Shown one piece after another: positions 7,065 through 14,108 of a stretch of 30,627 bases of DNA. This DNA comes from Methanosarcinales archaeon (GTDB lineage Archaea; Halobacteriota; Methanosarcinia; Methanotrichales; Methanotrichaceae). The DNA is taken from contig JAAEEW010000041.1 of NCBI GenBank assembly GCA_013415595.1, positions 1-30,627 of the forward strand, written 5' to 3'. Numbering within the stretch: position 1 is the stretch's first letter; each line of letters opens with the position of its first letter. The notes beneath the pieces were generated by a model. It was not told the DNA's origin. It was given only the letters and a program-made list of their open reading frames with translations, and searched no databases. The position numbers and the translations under genes were made by a program.

Positions 7065-8114
7065 TCATCCCCTGACTTCTATTCTCTCCTCTGACCTCTC
7101 TTCCGCTTCGCGAGCTGCACCGGCCCGCCCGAAACCGGAGACTATGGCCGTCACCCTCACCCGGCTGCCGAAGTCCTTTCTCACCCTGGCCCCCCAGATC
7201 AGGTGGGCCTGGGGGTCCAGTTCCCTGGTCATGGCCAGGGCGATGGCCGAGGCCTCCCGCAGGGTGATCTCCTCGCCGGCGGTGATGTGGAGCAGGCAGC
7301 GGGTGGCCCCCCTCCAATCCGCCTCCAGCAGGGGATTGTGCAGAGCCGACCGGATGACCTCCTCCGGTCCGTCGCTGGTTCTGGCCTCCCCCACCAGGAT
7401 GGCCGAGGGCTGGCCGGCCTTGATCACCGTCCTCAGGTCGGCATAGTCCAGGTTGATGAGGGAGGGCTCGCTCACCGCCTCGGAGAGCCCGGAGACCATC
7501 TCCGCTGCCACCTGGTCCATCACCGAGAAGGCCCCGGCCGGTGATAGATGGGGGGCGATCTGCAGCAGTCGGGAGCGGTCCAGCAGGATCAGGGAATCCA
7601 GAATCCCCTGCAATCCACGAACCGGGGACTCCTGAACCAGCAGCTGGAGCCGTTCCCTGGAGAGGGCGGTGGTGAAGATGCCTATTCCCATGGCCCCCAC
7701 ATCCCTGACCAGCCCGGCCAGCACGGGAAGGGCTCCGGTGCCCGTCCCTCCGCCCAGGCCGGCGACCAGGATGATCAGCTCGTAGCCCTGGAGCAGCTTT
7801 CTGAGGGCCGGGATGTCCGACTGCGCCGCCCGGCGGCCTACGTCCCAATCGCCATGAGCCCCCAGGCCTCCCGCCACCTCCCGGCCTATCAGCAGCTTGC
7901 GGTCGGCCACCGCCTGGGCAAGCTGGTGGACGTCGCTGTTCAAGGCCACCGTATCCGCCCCCGACAGACGGCCCCGGCCCAGCCTGGAGACGATCCTGCT
8001 TCCGGCCCCGCCCAGTCCCACCACGGCAATCCGGGATGGCGCGTCCTCGACGGAGGAACCCGGGCGGCACCTGGCCTCCTCAGAGCCGGTCCCGGGAGGG
8101 CTGGTAATGCTCAT
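7065..8114 (-). CDS. Divergent FtsZ-family (tubulin-like) GTPase
   Basis: A 349-residue FtsZ superfamily protein. From the ATG at 8114 it has GLGGAGSRIV (about 33-42, T1 loop), VALNSDVHQL, the tubulin signature GGGTGTG (121-127), and the T7-like NLDYADLRTVI (221-231), which supplies the catalytic Asp in the filament. The C-terminal domain has NPLLEADWRGAT, LLHITAGEEITL and HLIWGARV. Differences from standard FtsZ are clear. The conserved FEGxxR after the T4-T5 region reads LSRERLQ, the IPNDRLL segment reads LDRSRLL, and INTDxQAL reads LNSDVHQL. There is no obvious C-terminal peptide for SepF/FtsA binding; the tail is Arg/Glu-rich. It is probably a second FtsZ paralogue, not the main division protein. 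TATA-like GTTTAAAAGG at 8131-8140 supports this start over the GTG at 8129. Confidence 0.9.
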   Translation of the reverse strand: MSITSPPGTGSEEARCRPGSSVEDAPSRIAVVGLGGAGSRIVSRLGRGRLSGADTVALNSDVHQLAQAVADRKLLIGREVAGGLGAHGDWDVGRRAAQSDIPALRKLLQGYELIILVAGLGGGTGTGALPVLAGLVRDVGAMGIGIFTTALSRERLQLLVQESPVRGLQGILDSLILLDRSRLLQIAPHLSPAGAFSVMDQVAAEMVSGLSEAVSEPSLINLDYADLRTVIKAGQPSAILVGEARTSDGPEEVIRSALHNPLLEADWRGATRCLLHITAGEEITLREASAIALAMTRELDPQAHLIWGARVRKDFGSRVRVTAIVSGFGRAGAAREAEERSEERIEVRG

Positions 8115-8130
8115 GGCCCCTTTTTGCACT

Positions 8131-8140
8131 CCTTTTAAAC
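8131..8140 (-). promoter_or_regulatory. TATA-like element of the FtsZ-like gene
   Basis: GTTTAAAAGG on the minus strand is centred about 22 nt before the ATG at 8114. It lies in the AT-rich divergent region shared with thi4. GGAG within the same stretch could also act as a distant ribosome binding site. Confidence 0.45.
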
Positions 8141-8201
8141 TTCCTTAACTATCTAATTCCCCGTATCTTAATAATAGTACATAAGTCTTCCCGGAAGGAT
8201 A

Positions 8202-8209
8202 TCTTTATC
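8202..8209 (+). promoter_or_regulatory. TATA-like element of thi4
   Basis: TCTTTATC is centred 28 nt before the ATG at 8234. No Shine-Dalgarno sequence is seen, so a leaderless transcript is likely. I saw no TPP riboswitch-like structure in the short upstream region. Confidence 0.45.
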
Positions 8210-8233
8210 ATCGATCCTGAACTGCGGGGATTT

Positions 8234-9013
8234 ATGGTGCTAGACGAGATTTTGGTCACCAGAGCCATCGTTGAGAGCTACCTGGAGAGCTTTCTGAAGT
8301 ACACGGACGTGGACGTGGCTCTGGTGGGAGCCGGTCCTGCCAACCTGGTGGCTGCCAAGCGCCTGGCCGAGGCTGACGTGAAGACCGTCCTCTTCGAGAA
8401 GAGGCTGTCTGTGGGCGGCGGCCTGTGGGGCGGGGGGATGATGTTTCCCAGGATCGTGGTGCAGAAGGATGCCTGCCGCATACTGGACGAGTTTGGGATC
8501 TGGTACCGGGAGTACGAGGACACGTACTTCGTGGCCAACTCCATCGAGGCCGTGGCCAAGCTCACCGCCGGGGCCATCGACGCCGGGGCGGAACTGATCA
8601 ACCTGGTTACGGTGGAGGACGTAATGATCCGGGAAGACGACCGGGTGGCCGGGCTGGTAATCAACTGGACGGCGACGGAGATGGCCGGGCTGCACGTAGA
8701 TCCTCTGTCCATCCGGGCCAGGCTGGTCATTGACGGCACCGGCCACGACGCCGTGGTCTGCCGGGTGGTCCAGAGGAAGATTCCGGGAGCCAGGATCGGG
8801 ACCCAGGGGGTCATGGGAGAGAAGCCCATGTGGGCGGAGCAGGGGGAAAGGACGGTGGTCGAGGCCACCGGCGAGGTCTACCCCGGGCTCATCGCCGCCG
8901 GAATGGCCGCCACCACGGTCTGTGCCGGCCCCCGCATGGGCCCCATCTTCGGGGGCATGCTCCTCTCCGGAGAGAAGGCCGCCTCCATCGCCCTGGAGAA
9001 GCTGGGCCGCTAG
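8234..9013 (+). CDS. thi4: Sulfide-dependent thiazole synthase (archaeal Thi4 family)
   Basis: A 259-residue Thi4 protein that makes the thiazole phosphate moiety of thiamine from NAD and glycine. Visible are the dinucleotide-binding GAGPANLVAAKRLAE (32-46), FEKRLSVGGGLWGGGMMFP (54-72), DGTGHDA (167-173) and the C-terminal GPRMGPIFGGMLLSG (232-246). In the sulfur-donor position, the HVDP of GLHVDP, there is His154. Eukaryotic suicide Thi4 has Cys here. Methanogen enzymes with His (for example the M. jannaschii protein) are iron- and sulfide-dependent true catalysts. The protein should therefore use free sulfide, which fits an anaerobe. The family was once misnamed ribulose-1,5-bisphosphate synthetase. 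UPF0146 follows 12 nt later. Confidence 0.94.
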   Translation: MVLDEILVTRAIVESYLESFLKYTDVDVALVGAGPANLVAAKRLAEADVKTVLFEKRLSVGGGLWGGGMMFPRIVVQKDACRILDEFGIWYREYEDTYFVANSIEAVAKLTAGAIDAGAELINLVTVEDVMIREDDRVAGLVINWTATEMAGLHVDPLSIRARLVIDGTGHDAVVCRVVQRKIPGARIGTQGVMGEKPMWAEQGERTVVEATGEVYPGLIAAGMAATTVCAGPRMGPIFGGMLLSGEKAASIALEKLGR

Positions 9014-9025
9014 ACCCGATCGGGG

Positions 9026-9427
9026 ATGGGCGAGATGAGAGGGGCACAGCATCTGGCTGAGTTCATCCTGGCCCACTACTGCGGACGGGTGGTGGAGGTG
9101 GGGGTGGGCTATCAGGGGGACGTGGCCTGCCGGCTGCAGAGCCTGGACCTGGTGGCCACCGACCGGTCCGGCCGGGACCTGGACGGGCTGACGGTGGTGG
9201 GAGACGACGTCTTCTCCCCCCGCCTGGAGCTCTACCAGGGGGCCAGCCTGCTCTACTCCATCCGCCCGCCCCTGGAGATCCAGGTGGCCATGGGACGTCT
9301 GGCCCGGCAGGTGGGGGCAGACGTGCTCGTCCGCCCTCTGGGAGACGAGATCGCTGATCTGCCCGGATTTGTGCGCACCCTGGTGAACCACGGCCAGGCC
9401 CGATTCTACCTGTTCAAACCTCTCTGA
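9026..9427 (+). CDS. UPF0146 family protein
   Basis: A 133-residue protein matching the archaeal UPF0146 family. It has the glycine-rich VVEVGVGYQGDVACRL near residue 22, then LVATDRSGRDL, GDDVFSPRLELYQGA and LLYSIRPPLEIQ. This layout is a reduced Rossmann/SAM-methyltransferase-like fold with the first glycine motif and an Asp after the second strand. No substrate is known. It starts 12 nt after thi4 and is probably co-transcribed. A second ATG at 9035 has GGGGATGGGCGAG just upstream and could be the real start. Confidence 0.85.
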   Translation: MGEMRGAQHLAEFILAHYCGRVVEVGVGYQGDVACRLQSLDLVATDRSGRDLDGLTVVGDDVFSPRLELYQGASLLYSIRPPLEIQVAMGRLARQVGADVLVRPLGDEIADLPGFVRTLVNHGQARFYLFKPL

Positions 9428-9623
9428 TCCAGGGCGCCCCAATCCAGGAGCGTCCAGGATTGGATGCGGCTGCCTCCCCGCCGCGCCCTTCCACCCCCGA
9501 ACCGCCGACCCCGGGGGCAGAACGACGCCTATGGCCCGGGCCCCGGCCGGCGGCTCGGGAGGCAATCGTGGCCCGGGCACCATCGCCAGGACACGGGAAA
9601 TCGAGGCCCTTCGCCGCTCTCTT

Positions 9624-12287
9624 TCAGCTCCCCAGCTCCGGGAGGGCCTTCTTCAGCACCTCGGCCACCAGCACCACCACCAGAGTGGTTGCAGCCACCT
9701 GAATCCAGCTCTCCAGGGAGAGTGGCGCCGTCTCGAACAGCCTCTGGAAGAGGGGCAGGTAGATGGCCGCCAGTATGGCCAGGGCAGATGCCACGATTCC
9801 TCCCAGCAGCTTCACGTTGCCCCGGGGGTTCAGGCGGAGGATGGACTGGTGGAGGGACCGGCTGCTGTAAGAGTTGTAGATCACCGCCACCCCCATGGCG
9901 GCGAAGGCCATGGTCCGGGCGTGCTCCAGGCTCTCCCCGGCCCGGTAGGACTGCACGAAGAGGGCCAGGGCCCCCAGGAAGATGGCCGAGGAGACGCCGA
10001 AGGTGTAGATGAGCAGGGGCCGGGAGAGGATGGCCTCGCCGGGGTTCCGGGGGCGGCCCTCCATCAAGCCCTTTCTGGCTGGCTCCACGGCCAGGCCGAT
10101 GGCCGGGAAGTCCTCGGCCACCACGTTGATCCACAGTATCTGCAGGGCCAGGAGGGGGACTGGCAGGCCCACGACCACTCCGACCAGGATCAGCATCACC
10201 TCGGCAAAGGTGCAGGAGAGCAGGTAGGAGCTGGCCTTGCGGATGTTGTCGTAGATCCGCCTCCCTTCCTCCACGGCGCTGACGATGGTGGCGAAGTTGT
10301 CGTCGGCGATCACCATGTCTGAGGCCTCCTTGCTCACCTCGGTCCCCGCCCGGCCCATGGCCACCCCGATGTCCGCCGCCCGCAGGGCCGGGGCGTCGTT
10401 CACCCCGTCCCCGGTCATGGCCACCACGTGGCCCCGTTTCTTGAAGGCGTTCACGATGCGCACCTTGTGCTCCGCCGTGGCCCGGGCAAAGGCCGAGATC
10501 CCGTCGATGCGGTCCATGAGCTCCTGCTCGCTCATGCGGTCCAGCTCCGGGCCCTCCAGCACCCCTCCTTCCCCGGCGATGCCAAGCTCCTCGGCGATGG
10601 CCTGGGCGGTGAGCTTGTGGTCTCCGGTGATCATCACCGGCTTGATGCCCGCAGCCATGCAGGTGCGAATGGCCGCCGCCGCCTCCTCCCGGGGCGGGTC
10701 CATTATGCCCACCAGGCCCACATAGGTCAGGTCCGCCTCCACATATTCCCGCTCCACAGGCTCCTCGGGGGCCAGATCCTTTGAGGCGAAGGCCAGGACC
10801 CGCAGCGCCCGCCTGGCCATGTCCTCCGAGGTGGCCAGGATGCTCCTCCGGTCCTCGTCGGTCAGAGGCCGCATTCCCCGGGGGTCCATGATGCTGGTGC
10901 AGTGGTCTAGCACCACCTCCACCGCCCCCTTCATGGAAACGGAGAGACCTTCCGCGGACTGGTGGACGGTGGTCATGCGCCTCATCTGGGAGTCGAAGGG
11001 ATACTCCAGGATCTCCACGTTCTCCCCGCGAACCCGATCCAGCACCCCGGCCTTCCTGGCCAGGACTATCAGCGCCCCTTCGGTGGGGTCTCCGGCCACC
11101 CGCCAGCCTCCGTTGCTGTTCTCGACCTCCGAGTTGTTGCATACAGCCCCCACCTCCAGCAGGCTCACGAGCTGCCGGTCCTTCTCCGGCTCCACCGGCC
11201 TCCCCTGACGAAGGAAGGAGCCCTCAGGCTCGTACCCCGAGCCGGTGACCTCCACCCGCCCCCCGGCCCAGATCTCTCTTACCGTCATCTCTCCCCGGGT
11301 CAGGGTTCCCGTCTTGTCGGTGCAAATCACGGTGGTGGAGCCCAGGGTCTCCACGGCCTGCAAGCGGCGGATGATGGCGTTCTTCCGGGCCATGAGCTGG
11401 GTGCCGTAGGCCAGGGCCAGGGTGACCACGAAGGGCAGAGACTCCGGTATCCCGGCCACGGCCAGGGCGGCGGCGATGATCAGCGTGTCCAGAACCGGGT
11501 TTCCGCGGCTGATCTGGAGGAAGAAGACCACTCCTGCCGCCAGAAATACCAGAAATGCCAGTTGCCGGGCCAGGCTCTCCAGCTTGACCTTGAGGGGCGG
11601 GTCCTCCGGAGCCTGCTGAACCATGCCCGAGATGCGGCCCAGCTCTGTGCCCTGGCCGGTCTCCGTGACCACCGCCCGGGAGTTGCCGTAGCCGATGATG
11701 GTCCCCATGTAGATCATGTTCCGCCGTTCGGCCAGGGGGACGTCTCCCTCAATGGTGGCCGGGTCCTTTCTCACCGGCACCGACTCTCCGGTGAGGGAGG
11801 CCTCGATGGCCTGCAGGGACATGGACTCCAGGATGCGGGCGTCGGCGGGGACCTTGTCCCCGGCCTCCATGTAGATCACGTCCCCGGGCACCAGATCTCT
11901 CACCGGCAGGCTGACCATGCTGCCGTCCCGATAGACGTCGGCCTCCGGGGCCACCATCTCCCGCAGGGCATCCATGGCCCGCTCGGCCTTGAACTCCTGG
12001 ACGAAGCCCAGCAGGGCGATGAAGAACAGAATGCCCAGCACCACGTAGGCGTTGGTGGTCTCCCCGGAGAACCAGGAGATGGCCGAGGCGGCCAGCAGGA
12101 CCAGGACCATGTAGTTCTCGAACTGGCGGAGGAATATGCGGGCCGGGGAGGGCTTGTAAAGGCTGGCCAGCTCGTTTGGCCCCGTCTCCCCCAGCCGCCT
12201 GGCCGCCTCCGGGCTGGACAGTCCCTCCGGGCTGGACCGGAGACTCTCCAGGGCCTTCCCGGGGTCCAGGGAGTGCCAGTCGGTCAT
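9624..12287 (-). CDS. P2-type cation-transporting ATPase
   Basis: An 887-residue P-type ATPase with all expected parts. These are an N-terminal cation-ATPase domain (SLDPGKALESLRSSPEGL), M1-M2 (about 55-95), the actuator domain with TGES at 166-169, M3-M4 with the ion-site motif IPESLP (280-285), the phosphorylation motif DKTGTLT with Asp324, the nucleotide domain, TGDGVNDAPAL in the P domain, and six C-terminal helices. It is SERCA/PacL-like. However, M6 reads INVVAEDFPAIGL where calcium pumps have NxxTD, and M5 has CTFAEVML in place of NxGE. The transported ion (Ca2+, Mn2+, Na+ or other) therefore cannot be read with certainty. It stands alone. GGTGAG lies 7-12 nt before the ATG. Confidence 0.93.
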   Translation of the reverse strand: MTDWHSLDPGKALESLRSSPEGLSSPEAARRLGETGPNELASLYKPSPARIFLRQFENYMVLVLLAASAISWFSGETTNAYVVLGILFFIALLGFVQEFKAERAMDALREMVAPEADVYRDGSMVSLPVRDLVPGDVIYMEAGDKVPADARILESMSLQAIEASLTGESVPVRKDPATIEGDVPLAERRNMIYMGTIIGYGNSRAVVTETGQGTELGRISGMVQQAPEDPPLKVKLESLARQLAFLVFLAAGVVFFLQISRGNPVLDTLIIAAALAVAGIPESLPFVVTLALAYGTQLMARKNAIIRRLQAVETLGSTTVICTDKTGTLTRGEMTVREIWAGGRVEVTGSGYEPEGSFLRQGRPVEPEKDRQLVSLLEVGAVCNNSEVENSNGGWRVAGDPTEGALIVLARKAGVLDRVRGENVEILEYPFDSQMRRMTTVHQSAEGLSVSMKGAVEVVLDHCTSIMDPRGMRPLTDEDRRSILATSEDMARRALRVLAFASKDLAPEEPVEREYVEADLTYVGLVGIMDPPREEAAAAIRTCMAAGIKPVMITGDHKLTAQAIAEELGIAGEGGVLEGPELDRMSEQELMDRIDGISAFARATAEHKVRIVNAFKKRGHVVAMTGDGVNDAPALRAADIGVAMGRAGTEVSKEASDMVIADDNFATIVSAVEEGRRIYDNIRKASSYLLSCTFAEVMLILVGVVVGLPVPLLALQILWINVVAEDFPAIGLAVEPARKGLMEGRPRNPGEAILSRPLLIYTFGVSSAIFLGALALFVQSYRAGESLEHARTMAFAAMGVAVIYNSYSSRSLHQSILRLNPRGNVKLLGGIVASALAILAAIYLPLFQRLFETAPLSLESWIQVAATTLVVVLVAEVLKKALPELGS

Positions 12288-12715
12288 GGGGCGCTCACCC
12301 GGCTGCTCTTCACCTGAAAATCAGAACACGGTGCACAGGATATCATCTTCATAAAATTCCTCTGGCTCGCAGGGGATCAATAGCCAGGAGGGATTGCCCC
12401 TCCAGAGAGCAGACGAGTCACAGGACCTGTGGCTGATTGAAACCGCCGCGATTGATATCGATTATTCCGTCCATCCTCTTGCTTTTCTGGTGGTCGTGAA
12501 GTCTTTGGCTAATCCAGGTCGGGCTTTCCCCCCAGAGCGGCGGGAAAGCAACGACCTGCCCGGCCCTGCTGCCGGGGTGATTTGGGGATATTGACTCTTT
12601 AGGGTAGGCATTGCTGGTATTTAGGAGATGCCCCTGCGAAATTTTTAATTATAGTTTAACAATATTTATTAATACAAAGACGATCTTTTTTTGACTGACC
12701 AATAAAAAACGATAA
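12288..12715. other. Gene-poor upstream region between the P-type ATPase and the transglutaminase-like gene
   Basis: About 430 bases with no convincing gene. The first 300 are mixed in composition and hold only a weak 66-codon frame (12394-12594) without family features. From about 12640 the DNA becomes strongly AT-rich, with T-runs on both strands (T7 at about 12686-12692 on plus, A6 at about 12703-12708). It is long for this compact genome, so it could hold an unrecognised regulatory RNA or regulator sites for the downstream gene. Confidence 0.5.
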
Positions 12716-12761
12716 TTTTAAATATAACAAGATAAACTTATAATCAAAGAAGTAGGAGGTT
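12716..12761 (+). promoter_or_regulatory. Strong TATA element and Shine-Dalgarno of the transglutaminase-like gene
   Basis: TTTTAAATATAAC at 12716-12728 is a near-ideal archaeal TATA box. About 26 nt later a transcript would start near 12747, leaving a short leader with AGGAGGT (12754-12760) directly before the ATG at 12762. This is the strongest ribosome binding site in the window and contrasts with the mostly leaderless genes around it. Confidence 0.65.
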
Positions 12762-13454
12762 ATGCAACTGCCGGCCAAGTACAACTGGGGAGGAGACGAG
12801 ATCCTGAGGGACACCATCATGTGGAACAAGCGAGCAGTCCTGGGATACCCCAACGTCTACATCCCCACCGACATCCGGGAATGGATCGCTTCGCCGGAGA
12901 GCGAGGTGATCAAGAGCACTCTTCGGGAGATCGACCTGCCCTCGGCCAGGAATGCCGGCTCCTTCGACCTGCGGGCCTGGAAGATCTGGAAGTACGTGGC
13001 CGAGAACGTTCAGTACGTGACCGACGAGGAGTCCAGCGGCGTTGTCGACTTCTGGCTGTACCCTGCCGAGACCCTCACTCTGCGCAAGGGCGACTGCGAG
13101 GACTCCTCCTTCCTCCTGGCCTCCCTGCTCCTGGCCAGCGGAATAAGCGATCACTGCTTCCGGGTGGTGCTGGGGAAGGTGCAGGGGGCCCAGGGAGACT
13201 ACGGCCATGCCTGGGTGGTCTACCAGGGCGAAGACGGCAAGTGGTGCCAGCTGGAGAGCACGGCCAACTCCGTGCCCCCATCCCTGGTCCAGGCCGACCC
13301 CCTCACCGAGAGCGGGGCCAAGGACAGGTACGAGCCCCAGTTCTGCCTCAACCGGGCTCACCTGTGGCTGATCTACCCGGCACAGATGCAGATGGCGGAG
13401 TACATCCAGATGAGGGAGACCACCCCCGGCGGGCGGCCCGGGGCTTCCCTCTAG
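12762..13454 (+). CDS. Transglutaminase-like cysteine peptidase fold protein
   Basis: A 230-residue cytoplasmic protein without signal peptide. The transglutaminase-like core starts with RAWKIWKYVAENVQYVTD (71-88), then RKGDCEDSSFLLASLLLASG (109-128) with nucleophile Cys112, then YGHAWVVYQ with His149, and LESTANS with Glu165 where most family members have Asp. Trp98 and Tyr100 precede the Cys in the usual way. Proteins of this type act as peptidases, amidases or cross-linkers; substrates are mostly unknown in archaea. The first 60 residues are an unrecognised extension (YPNVYIPTDIREWI). The strong promoter and ribosome binding site suggest good expression. It converges on the Mut7-C gene with an 88-nt gap. 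Confidence 0.82.
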   Translation: MQLPAKYNWGGDEILRDTIMWNKRAVLGYPNVYIPTDIREWIASPESEVIKSTLREIDLPSARNAGSFDLRAWKIWKYVAENVQYVTDEESSGVVDFWLYPAETLTLRKGDCEDSSFLLASLLLASGISDHCFRVVLGKVQGAQGDYGHAWVVYQGEDGKWCQLESTANSVPPSLVQADPLTESGAKDRYEPQFCLNRAHLWLIYPAQMQMAEYIQMRETTPGGRPGASL

Positions 13455-13542
13455 GCCCCAGGGGGGAAGGTTTCCGGGGCGCCGGATTCCGAAGAGGCCC
13501 GGGAACTGGCCAGATCGAGGCCCGGGCAAGATCCCGGAGAAT

Positions 13543-14052
13543 CTACCGGAATTGGCGGTCCTTGGCCAGCCGCTCGAACCGCTCTGCGATGCCTTTCCAG
13601 TGGGAGCCCTGCCAGTAGGTCTGCCCGCAGGCCAGGCACCTCCAGGCGATCTTGCACTCCTTTGTCTGCTCCTCGAAATCCCCCGGTGATTCAATCGAAG
13701 ATCCTTCCATGGCCGGGGATTCTTCCGCAACCAGAGATTCTTCCCGGACCAGAGGGCCGTTGCATAGCGTGCACCTGGCCGGCTCCTGCTGAAATGTGAC
13801 GCCGGCCCTGGCCATCTCCTGGAGCTGATCGTCCAGCCGGGAGGAGCGGATCAGTATGCAGTCCTGGCCGGCCCGGGCGCAGGCCTGCGATAGCTCCCGG
13901 TCCCGGGTGATGAGGGTTCTCCCACCCTCCCTGGCCCGGCTCATCAGCCCCCGGTCATCTTCGTCGCCCGGATTTTCCACGTCCAGCCCGGCCATCCGCA
14001 GCCCGCGGCCCAGGCGAAGGAGCATGTGGTCCACCAGGAAGGCCCCTTTCAT
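13543..14052 (-). CDS. Mut7-C RNase domain protein (PIN-like plus zinc ribbon)
   Basis: A 169-residue protein of the Mut7-C family, a PIN-like nuclease fold fused to a zinc ribbon. The PIN-like part has FLVDHMLLRLGRGLRMAG (Asp8), DEDDRGLMSRA and RTLITRDREL (Asp51), the acidic residues expected to hold metal. The zinc ribbon has CTLCNGPL (Cys94, Cys97) and CLACGQTYWQGSHW (Cys139, Cys142), separated by an acidic, Ser-rich insert (about 102-131). RNase activity is predicted for the family, but the target is unknown. The start lies 28 nt from the centre of a TATA-like element also used by the divergent RqcH gene. Confidence 0.9.
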   Translation of the reverse strand: MKGAFLVDHMLLRLGRGLRMAGLDVENPGDEDDRGLMSRAREGGRTLITRDRELSQACARAGQDCILIRSSRLDDQLQEMARAGVTFQQEPARCTLCNGPLVREESLVAEESPAMEGSSIESPGDFEEQTKECKIAWRCLACGQTYWQGSHWKGIAERFERLAKDRQFR

Positions 14053-14075
14053 AGCTGGAGAATGGAAGGCCGCAA

Positions 14076-14084
14076 CTATTTATC
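14076..14084. promoter_or_regulatory. Single bidirectional TATA-like element between Mut7-C and rqcH genes
   Basis: CTATTTATC, centred at 14080, reads GATAAATAG on the other strand. It is the only AT-rich core element in the 56-nt gap. It lies 29 nt before the rqcH ATG (14109) and 28 nt before the Mut7-C ATG (14052), so the same box fits both genes at leaderless spacing. Confidence 0.5.
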
Positions 14085-14108
14085 AATTGAGCCGAATTTT
14101 TGGGAGCG

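Noticed and set aside
8150..8233. Possible TPP riboswitch before thi4
   Set aside because: The region is short and AT-rich, without the conserved TPP-aptamer segments, and the promoter spacing suggests a leaderless mRNA.
8240..9583. 447-codon minus-strand open frame opposite thi4 and UPF0146
   Set aside because: The translation is Gly/His/Pro-rich low complexity, while both plus-strand genes have clear family motifs. It is a product of strong GC codon bias.
9529..11142. 537-codon minus-strand frame inside the P-type ATPase gene
   Set aside because: It overlaps the ATPase in another frame, and its product is Arg/Gly-rich without any domain.
12394..12594. 66-codon plus-strand frame in the ATPase-transglutaminase gap
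   Set aside because: No ribosome binding site, no promoter at the right distance and no recognisable pattern; kept only as part of the intergenic description.
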